From positions 101,096-165,095 of the forward strand of contig NPFB01000004.1 in the NCBI GenBank assembly GCA_014084085.1: 64,000 nt of DNA, written 5' to 3'. How positions within the stretch are numbered: the first letter of the stretch is position 1; each line of letters opens with the position of its first letter. This document shows positions 57,550 to 64,000 of this stretch, piece after piece. Source of the stretch: Hondaea fermentalgiana (taxonomy: Eukaryota > Sar > Bigyra > Thraustochytrida > Thraustochytriidae). Below the pieces are notes generated by a model. The model made no database searches, was not told the origin of the DNA, and saw only the letters and a program-made list of their open reading frames with translations. The position numbers and the translations under genes are program-made.

Positions 57550-58098
57550 CTATGAGAGAAACCATATGATCAACAATGCCGCAAACACAGCAAAGTGGCG
57601 CTCTCGTTGCAAACCCGTCGCATCGCATGCAATTGCAACACTGCATTTGCAGTAGCGTGTGTCGAAAGCTTCCCATGTGTGCAGGATACCAGTTTCTTTC
57701 ATGAGATAATTGGTCGGTCTACGGTCGCACCAGGAGTCTGCGCTATGACCAAGGTCCGCAAGCGGGAAGACTTCGTCGAGTTCCTCGCATGCGCAAGTGC
57801 TTATTTCCTGCAAATAGTCGATGTTGCGTGCGTATTGCTGGCAAGAATTGTAACATGCTGCATTCTTGATCTCGATCTCGATTGGTGGGCCGTGGGCTCC
57901 AATGAGACCGGTTCGCAGGGCCTTGATGTCCTCCGCGCACTGTGTTTCCATCGAGTCCGTCTCGAACTGATAGTCTTCAATCCACTCTTGGAGCCTAGAG
58001 TTGGTGGAGACACAGTCCTGGGCCTGACAGAACTGCGTCGCAGCGAGAAAGACCGCCATCGCTAGCCACATTGTCTTTATGCTTGCTGAGCTTTTCAT
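57550..58098 (-). CDS. Secreted cysteine-rich protein, likely membrane-anchored
   Basis: 182 residues from ATG at 58098. The signal peptide (MWLAMAVFLAATQFCQA) has a cleavage site before QDCVS. The mature part has ten cysteines (DCVS, TQCAED, AACYNSC, STCAC, SWCD, RYCKC, IACD), enough for five disulfides. The C-terminus ends in a hydrophobic helix (FAVFAALLIIWFLS) with no charged tail, as in GPI-anchored precursors. No family is recognised. Likely a small cell-surface protein. The frame extends 15 codons upstream to a non-preferred start; the ATG that begins MKSSASIKT gives the best signal peptide. Confidence 0.75.
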   Translation of the reverse strand: MKSSASIKTMWLAMAVFLAATQFCQAQDCVSTNSRLQEWIEDYQFETDSMETQCAEDIKALRTGLIGAHGPPIEIEIKNAACYNSCQQYARNIDYLQEISTCACEELDEVFPLADLGHSADSWCDRRPTNYLMKETGILHTWEAFDTRYCKCSVAIACDATGLQRERHFAVFAALLIIWFLS

Positions 58099-58653
58099 GT
58101 TTATCATGCTGACTCTGTCTGTTCTGGGCTTGCTTGCACGCAAGGGAAGCTCTCTGTTCCCGTCGTCGCGCGAGCGCCCGCTCTTGCTCTCCTTCCCTCT
58201 CGAGGCGAGGCCGTGCGTGGCCCCGCACTTCCTTTACGCCAGAAAATTGCGCGTCTTACCTTCGACGGCCGTCGCGTATCTCCTTTCCCGGTCGTGGCAG
58301 CCCTTCCGCTCGCAGTCGAGCCGTCGCAGTCTTCCGCCCGGCCCAAGCAGGCCGCCCGCTCGCCGTCGCAGTCGCTCTCGCGCCCGAGCCGTTGGAGACC
58401 ACGCGTATACATACTCCTCCTTCCCACCAGTCCGGGACACGCGCTTCGCGTCCCCCTCCGAGTCCCGCGTCCGGCAGGCGCGGCGAGGGGGAGGCGGGGA
58501 GATAGGCGGGGAGATGGGCGAGGCGGGGAGGAGCTCGGCCCGCACCCAGCAGCGCGGGAGGAGGGCGCGAGAGACGGATTGGGTGGCCGCGCAGAAGAGC
58601 AGCAGAGCAGAGCAGAGCAGAGCAGAGCAGAACTGGAGCGAGAGGCCGCGAGG
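58099..58653. promoter_or_regulatory. Divergent intergenic region, Cys-rich and UTP7 promoters
   Basis: 555 bp, very GC-rich; open frames on both strands are Arg/Pro/Ala low complexity. Short (AGAGC)n repeats occur at about 58600-58632. Confidence 0.5.
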
Positions 58654-60363
58654 ATGGCGCCGGCGCGCGCGCGAGCGGAGGGGAAGGGCGGCACGCGGGG
58701 CGGCGGCGGCGGCGGCGGAGACGCGGCGCGGCGGAAGCGCCCTCGCGGCGCGGGCGGTGATGATCCTCGGCACGGCAAGCGGGCCGGCAAGGGCCAGGAC
58801 CGCGACGCGGACCCGGAGCTGGCCGCGCGGACGGCCAAGTACGAGCGCGCAGGCCCCTACGTGCCGCTCAAGAAGGTCAAGAACAAGCGCGTGAGAGAGG
58901 GCATCAGGGCCAACCTTGACGCCGGCCGCGAGGCCGCAGAGTCCGCGGCGCGCGCAGAGATCCTGCTCACCGATCAGGGTGGCTACCTCGAGGCAGAGAA
59001 CGATGTGGAGCGCACCTTCAAGGTAACGCAGAAAGACGTGTCGAAAATGGCCGATGCAAACACGCGGCAAAAGATGCTCGATCTGGAACTCACAGACTCG
59101 GCGCCATACCGTGTGTCATGGACGCAAAACGGTCGACACCTAGCCATGGGTGGCAGCAAGGGACATTTGAGTGTGCTCGATGCCCTGCGCATTAAGCCAT
59201 TGTGCGAGGTACAGGTAGGCGAGACGGTACGCGATGTGACCTTTTTGCACAACCACACGTTTTTTGCTGCAGCACAGCGCAAGCACATTTTCATTTATGA
59301 CGAAAAGGGCGTCGAGGTGCATCGTCTCCGGTCGCATGTACGCTCGTCACGTCTCCAATTTCTGCCGTACCATTTTCTGCTCGCAAGCGTCGGTCACGGA
59401 GGATGGCTCAAGTACCAAGACACGTCGACGGGCGAGCTCGTTTCGGAACACCGAACGAAACTTGGTCCTTGCGACGTGATGGCGCAAAACCCGGCGAATG
59501 CAATTATTTGCCTCGGCCACGGCAATGGCACAGTAACCATGTGGAGCCCGTCGTCGCCGCAACCTTTGGTAAAGATGCTGTGCCACAACGGTGCTGTTCG
59601 TGCAGTGGCCGTGAGTCGGCGCGGGACGGAGCTCGTGACGGCGGGTCTCGACGGCCGCATGAGTGTATGGGACGTGCGCACGTACAAACGTTTGCACAGC
59701 TACTACAATAGACGGCCGGCGACTTCGTTGGATGTGAGTCAGACGGGACTCCTGGCTGTGACAAGCGGGTACCAGGTGCAAGTGTGGAAAGACGCGCTGC
59801 GGACGAAACAAGACGCACCGTACATGCAGCACCAACTTCCCGGTCAGGAATTCCTGGACTGCAAGTGGCGACCTTACGAGGATGTTTTGGGCCTTGGCCA
59901 TACTGCAGGCGTTCAAACCATGGTTGTTCCGGGCGCTGGTGCAGCCAACTACGATGCCTTTGAAGCGAACCCGTACGAATCAACCAAGCAGCGTCGCGAG
60001 GGCGAGGTGCAACGTCTGTTGGACAAGTTGCAGCCGGAGATGATTGTCTTGGACCCGAATGCGATTGGCGGTGTCGACACGGCCGACAAGACGATCATTG
60101 CCAAGGAGCGCGAGCAAGAACTGGCAGAAGCCGCTGCGGCCAAGGGTGGTCCGAAGGAGCGCAACAAGATGAAGGGTCGCAGCAAAATTGGTGCCAAGCT
60201 CAAGCGCAAGCACCGCAACATTATTACTGCCGAGCGTGCAGCTGCCATTGAGGAGGTCGAGCGTGTGCGGGAGGAGCAGCGCAACAGCAAAAAGGATCGT
60301 GAGGCTGCACAAGCGGACATGAACCCGGTCTTCAAGCGCTTTGCGAAGAAACCTGTCAACTAA
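58654..60363 (+). CDS. UTP7: U3 snoRNP/SSU-processome WD40 protein UTP7 (WDR46)
   Basis: 569 residues from ATG at 58654. A basic Gly/Arg N-terminus (residues 1-60) leads into PYVPLKKVKNKRVREGI, then LLTDQGGYLEAENDVERTFK, hallmarks of UTP7. A WD40 propeller covers about 150-420 (GRHLAMGGSKGHLSVLD, GTELVTAGLDGRMSVWD). The C-terminal signature FEANPYESTKQRREGEVQRL and MIVLDPNAIGGVD, followed by a Lys/Arg-rich helix, is specific to the family. UTP7/WDR46 is part of the small-subunit processome that cleaves pre-rRNA in the nucleolus. The frame upstream to 58213 starts with GTG and is low complexity. Confidence 0.93.
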   Translation: MAPARARAEGKGGTRGGGGGGGDAARRKRPRGAGGDDPRHGKRAGKGQDRDADPELAARTAKYERAGPYVPLKKVKNKRVREGIRANLDAGREAAESAARAEILLTDQGGYLEAENDVERTFKVTQKDVSKMADANTRQKMLDLELTDSAPYRVSWTQNGRHLAMGGSKGHLSVLDALRIKPLCEVQVGETVRDVTFLHNHTFFAAAQRKHIFIYDEKGVEVHRLRSHVRSSRLQFLPYHFLLASVGHGGWLKYQDTSTGELVSEHRTKLGPCDVMAQNPANAIICLGHGNGTVTMWSPSSPQPLVKMLCHNGAVRAVAVSRRGTELVTAGLDGRMSVWDVRTYKRLHSYYNRRPATSLDVSQTGLLAVTSGYQVQVWKDALRTKQDAPYMQHQLPGQEFLDCKWRPYEDVLGLGHTAGVQTMVVPGAGAANYDAFEANPYESTKQRREGEVQRLLDKLQPEMIVLDPNAIGGVDTADKTIIAKEREQELAEAAAAKGGPKERNKMKGRSKIGAKLKRKHRNIITAERAAAIEEVERVREEQRNSKKDREAAQADMNPVFKRFAKKPVN

Positions 60364-60796
60364 ACGGAGCTTTTTTTTGCCTATGAGCTTGAGCCGATGA
60401 TGTGTGTCTTTTTGTTTTCTTCTCTTTTAGCGATAGCTTGCTCGACCATCGTCTACACTTTCTGGCCGAATCTTGCAGGATGTAAAAGGTAGACAAGCAA
60501 GTAAGCAAGCAAGCAAACTTGCAAACTAGCAGACAAGCAATCGAGGTCAACGCATGAACTACTCGTTCATTCGATCAAAAAGGATCGATATAAAAAGCAG
60601 AAAATATAAAAAACAAACTCGAACGTTTCCATTTTTAGAAGCGTGGCGCTCTTCTTTGAGAGGCCAAGTCACTCATCGTTTTGTGCATGAGAAAGAAAAC
60701 AGTCGAATTGGCGGGCAATCATGGATAAGGGTATCCGTCCGCTTCGCTGGGGGAAAATTAGTGGGAATTCTACGATGGTCAGTCGCAGATGTCAGC
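60364..60796. other. Tail-to-tail intergenic region
   Basis: 433 bp between converging UTP7 and glucose-6-phosphate isomerase genes; contains (GCAA)n-like repeats at about 60495-60530. No gene. Confidence 0.5.
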
Positions 60797-62518
60797 TCAG
60801 TTGGAAGAGCCCTCAAGGTAGGTTTTGAGAAGCGAGGTGGTGGCGGGATTAAAGCCCTTGACAGGGGCATTCTCCGCGCGTGCGCCCTGCAACGCACCTC
60901 GGACCTGCTTGGCCAAAACCTTGCCAAGCTCCACGCCCCACTGATCAAACGAGTTGACGCCCCAAATGAATCCCTTGACGGCAATGGAGTTTTCGTAAAG
61001 CGAAAGGAGCTGGCCAACACGCTTGGCATCAAAGCAGGGAAAAAGAAGCTGCGTCGAGGGCCGGTTGCCAGGGAACTCCTTGTGGTTAAGGAGGTCCTTG
61101 GGAACACCCTCGGCCTCGAGCTCCTTGATGGTCTTACCCGTGGCGAGCGCATCGGGCTGAGCAAAAAAGTTGGCCATGAGCTCGTCGTGGTTGCTCACAT
61201 CCTCGCCCTGGGCGGTAGCATCAATGGGCTGCTGGGACTTGATGGATCCAATAAAATCGCAAGCCATGACGCGACCCTGGTGAATGAGCTGATAGAAACT
61301 GTGCTGGCCGTTGGTCCCAGGCTCGCCGAGGACGATCTCGCCAGCCTCGATGGGAAGGTGCTCGCCCTCGAGGGTGACCCGCTTTCCGTTGGACTCCATG
61401 CTCACCTGCTGGATGTGCGCGGGAAAACGGAGGAGCGCCTGCGAGTAAGGGAGCAGTGCCTGCACATTATATTCGAGAAAGGTGGCGTTCCAGACGCCAA
61501 TGAGGCCGACAAGGACGGGCAGGTTCTCGCTAAAGTCAGCGCTGAGAAAGTGCTCGTCCATGGACCATGCGCCGTCGAGAAAGGCCTGTACGACGTCTGG
61601 ACCATACTGGAGCGCGAGAGGCATGACTCCGACGGCAGAGCAGACCGAGTAGCGGCCACCGACCCAGTCCCAGAAACCAAAGACGTTTTCTTCGGCAATG
61701 CCAAAATCCGTGGCCTTGGGCACGGCGGCCGAGACAGCAATCATGTGCTTGGCGATCATCTCGGCCTTGTCGGCGCCGGCCTTGGTGGCGGCATCCTCGA
61801 GCCAACGGCGCAGCGTACGGGCGTTGAGCATGGTCTCCGCGGTGGTAAATGTCTTGGAGACAACGACGACGAGAGTGGTTTCGGGGTCGACACCACTCAG
61901 GGCGCGGGCGACATCGACGGGATCGACGTTGGCCAGGAACTTGAGCGTGCGGCCCTGCGCGGCGGCAGCTGCCGTCTCATCGGTGCGAAGGGCCTCGAAG
62001 ACGAACTCTGGGCCAAGGTAGCTGCCGCCAATACCAATGGAAATGACGGTATCGATCTTTTTTCCCGTGGCGCCCTTGTGCTCGCCGCTACGGACACTTT
62101 CGGCAAAGGCGTAGACGCGGTCAAGAACTTCGTGGACCTCGGGAACGACATCGGAGTCTCCGACGAGGATTTTCTCGTTCTTGGGGGCACGCAGAGCCAT
62201 GTGCATAACGGCGCGGCCCTCGGTAGTGTTGATGGCCTTGCCGGATGCCATGGCGGTCATCTTGACCTTGAGGTGGGTAGCCTCGGCCAGCTCGAGAAGT
62301 TCGTTGACGGTCTCGGTGGTGAGCTTCTGTCGCGAGTAGTCCATGGTGATGCCGTCGAAGCTTGCGCGGAGGGCCTCGCAGCGGTCCTCATCTTCGATGA
62401 GCTGCCGCAGGTGGAGCGGGCCGTCCGCGTCGGACTGCTGCAGCTTCGCCGCGCTCTTCTCGAGCTTGCTCCAGGCGTCAGTCTCCCAGGCGGCCGGGGG
62501 GCCGGGCTTGCGCGACAT
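60797..62518 (-). CDS. GPI: Glucose-6-phosphate isomerase
   Basis: 573 residues, single exon, typical length. Both family signatures are present: DWVGGRYSVCSAVGVMPLAL (about 283-302) and GVNSFDQWGVELGK near the C-terminus. Substrate-binding SIGIGGSYLGPEFV, SKTFTTAETMLNA and NQHSF-type GTNGQHSFYQLIHQG are intact, so the enzyme should be active. It interconverts glucose-6-phosphate and fructose-6-phosphate in glycolysis and gluconeogenesis. No N-terminal targeting sequence is seen, so it is probably cytosolic. It reads toward UTP7 and is unlikely to be functionally linked to it. Confidence 0.97.
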   Translation of the reverse strand: MSRKPGPPAAWETDAWSKLEKSAAKLQQSDADGPLHLRQLIEDEDRCEALRASFDGITMDYSRQKLTTETVNELLELAEATHLKVKMTAMASGKAINTTEGRAVMHMALRAPKNEKILVGDSDVVPEVHEVLDRVYAFAESVRSGEHKGATGKKIDTVISIGIGGSYLGPEFVFEALRTDETAAAAAQGRTLKFLANVDPVDVARALSGVDPETTLVVVVSKTFTTAETMLNARTLRRWLEDAATKAGADKAEMIAKHMIAVSAAVPKATDFGIAEENVFGFWDWVGGRYSVCSAVGVMPLALQYGPDVVQAFLDGAWSMDEHFLSADFSENLPVLVGLIGVWNATFLEYNVQALLPYSQALLRFPAHIQQVSMESNGKRVTLEGEHLPIEAGEIVLGEPGTNGQHSFYQLIHQGRVMACDFIGSIKSQQPIDATAQGEDVSNHDELMANFFAQPDALATGKTIKELEAEGVPKDLLNHKEFPGNRPSTQLLFPCFDAKRVGQLLSLYENSIAVKGFIWGVNSFDQWGVELGKVLAKQVRGALQGARAENAPVKGFNPATTSLLKTYLEGSSN

Positions 62519-63590
62519 GGTCGGTCTGCCTCTTCTTGCTGCTGCTGCTGCTGCTGGTGGGTTCGCCTCTTCTCGCCTTCGAACTTTACCTCGTGCACGG
62601 GATGCGGCGCAGTCAGATCACTCGGGCGGAGCGGACGGGGTCGTCGGGGGCGCGTTTGGTTTCTGTATCCCGAGTCCGCGAGAGAGCCAAAGATAGCACA
62701 AGGTGGGGGTCCCCTCGCTCTGCCGGGCCTAGGTCCTTCCTAGCGATTCGCCTATCCGGGTGGCGGACGTCAAAACTCCCCTGTTCTTGCTCATGTTCAT
62801 GCTCGTGTTCTTGGTGTTGCTCTTGTTCTTGGTCTTGATCTTGCTCATGCCTGGGAGTCGTGGGAGGCCGGCCTGCTGTGCTGAGATGAGTGCGAGTCGG
62901 AGCCGGGCACTGAGGAGAAGGGCAACAAGGTATGCTGTGCGCGACTCCACCTTCCAGGGCACGGGCGCGATGGCACAAAGCTCCGTTTATCGCCGCGTTT
63001 TTGGCCGGCGCCGCCCGAAAATGCGCCTCCGCGGTGTATACGTCTCCGCAAGGTTGCGCCTTTCTCGGTGGTGCTGCAAGGAGATTCATGCAAGGAGGGA
63101 CGGAGCGGCAGCGGCTCGGCGCCGATAGCTGCGACATGCGGCTGCAGCTGTTCTGCTGTGCGTTGCAGTTGGTTGATGCATCTGCATGCTACTGCTGCGG
63201 CTGATGCTGGCTGCTGATGCTGGCTGCTGCTGCTTGCTCTAGTTCAAGCGTAGATGCTGAGTATAGAAAAGAGATTGGAGCAGACAGTAGGGTCGTTCTT
63301 GCGCGTGATGTGAGCAACGAATGACCCGAGTTGAACCAGCAGCAAGAGCCATTGCCAGCTACTGCTACTGGCTGCAGCTGCAGCGAGTTCGACTTGCTGG
63401 CATTGGTCGGATCGTTGGTTGGTTGGTGGTGACAGTGACTTGCAACTGACCGACCGACGAGACCGTGACCTTGTTGTATGACGCACAATCAATGGAGTCC
63501 CGTGCGGTGCGAACGCGGACTCCCTGAACCCTTGCTTCAGCCAGTGCAGTTGCAGCTGTCTATGTAGTGCAGCTGCAGTGCAGCTGCAGC

Positions 63591-63624
63591 TGTAGCTCAG
63601 CTGTAGCTCAGCTGTAGCTCAGCT
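63591..63624. repeat. Tandem AGCTGTAGCTC units
   Basis: Three copies of an 11-bp unit, within a longer AGCTGCAG-rich stretch from about 63540. Confidence 0.85.
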
Positions 63625-63859
63625 GCCACGCCACAGCCACTGCTCGCAGTCGCGTCGCGTCGAAGCCACCTCGAAATTCTGCCTGCTGCGCGTGACCTCC
63701 GCGACGCGCCTCGCCTCGCGGGCGAGGGGTCCCCGCGCGCCCCCCGGTGTGCGCCGCGGCACTTGCGTAGCCCTGCGCCTGCTCCCCTTTCGGCGCCGCC
63801 CCGAGCGGCGCGGCTGACCCCGGTGCGAATTCTGCGCGGCGCAAGTGCGGCCCGGCGGC

Positions 63860-63894
63860 GCGCAAGTGGGGCGGCGCGAATACCCCACTTGCGC
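63860..63894. repeat. 12-bp inverted repeat (hairpin)
   Basis: GCGCAAGTGGGG at 63860-63871 pairs with CCCCACTTGCGC at 63883-63894 across an 11-nt loop; a further partial copy CCCACTTGCGC follows at about 63907. Confidence 0.8.
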
Positions 63895-64000
63895 GGGCGC
63901 GGATAGCCCACTTGCGCGGCACGCCGGGCTCGCGCGGCGCGAGCTGAGCAAATTCGAAACCCCGGCTGGCTGGTCTGCCGCCGCGCGAGCCCAGCCCGGA

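Larger units (their letters stand above)
62519..64000. other. Gene-poor GC-rich end of window
   Basis: Holds the glucose-6-phosphate isomerase promoter and then 1.2 kb without a convincing gene. (CTGCTG)-type runs occur at about 62536-62560; (CTCATG/TTCTTG)-type repeats at about 62783-62850; tandem TAGCTCAGCTG units at about 63591-63624; and a 12-bp inverted repeat at 63860-63894. Open minus-strand frames at 63597-63951 are Arg/Ala/Pro low complexity and probably spurious. Confidence 0.5.

Noticed and set aside
60554..62743. 729-residue plus-strand ORF
   Set aside because: Antisense of the glucose-6-phosphate isomerase gene, whose active-site signatures are intact on the minus strand.
1..64000. 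CRISPR array, prophage, bacterial operon or rRNA/tRNA genes
   Set aside because: None seen; gene families and introns are eukaryotic, and the regular repeats are microsatellites or coding TPR units.

Overview
The window is nuclear DNA of a eukaryote with compact, intron-poor genes. Eukaryote-only families are plain: eIF2B gamma, UTP7/WDR46, HOP2, a CHMP1-like ESCRT-III subunit, TMEM33, calpain, an NPL4-like protein and a Rad16-type SNF2/RING protein. Short GT-AG introns are visible in at least two genes. A plant/fungal-style cyclopropane-fatty-acid synthase fusion, TIR- and TPR-type proteins, a hybrid histidine kinase, RGS/cyclic-nucleotide fusions and GC-rich, microsatellite-rich spacers suggest a protist, most likely a stramenopile such as a thraustochytrid (labyrinthulomycete). 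That assignment is inference; no rRNA or organellar marker is present.

Layout. 1-1554 (-): 3'-truncated hybrid histidine kinase. 2124-3320 (-) and 5575-10788 (+): a divergent pair of CFA-superfamily lipid or amine methyltransferase genes. The second gene, read across one intron, appears to be an FAD oxidase / CFA synthase / multi-TM / DUF1365 fusion. 10914-21380: small coiled-coil protein (-), TPR-TMEM33 fusion (+), calpain (-), cyclic-nucleotide-binding/RGS protein (+), two-exon methionyl-tRNA formyltransferase (-) and a small unknown (+). 22018-22456: decayed kinase-like pseudogene. 23058-35789: TIR protein (+), HOP2 (+), HEAT-repeat protein (-), eIF2B gamma (+), NPL4-like protein (-), polytopic membrane protein (+). 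36853-41607 (+): Rad16-like ATPase with a PARP-type zinc finger. 41.6-46.8 kb: an untidy stretch of degenerate repeats, ORF fragments, a frame-broken CHMP1-like gene and an astacin protease split over several frames. 47259-49332 (+): TIR-like/TPR gene interrupted by an assembly gap in near-identical 126-bp repeats. 50420-57004 (+): giant IQ/B-box/EF-hand scaffold. 57550-62518: secreted Cys-rich protein (-), UTP7 (+), glucose-6-phosphate isomerase (-). The last 1.5 kb is gene-poor and GC-rich.

Most genes are unrelated housekeeping or signalling genes arranged tail-to-tail (short gaps) or head-to-head (0.5-2 kb GC-rich gaps). The only neighbours that plausibly act together are the divergent methyltransferase pair. 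The strongest leads are the lipid-methylation fusion, the two TIR-type proteins and the PARP-finger Rad16 protein. Several start sites differ from the longest ORF because the longest ORF opens at TTG or GTG; ATG starts were used.
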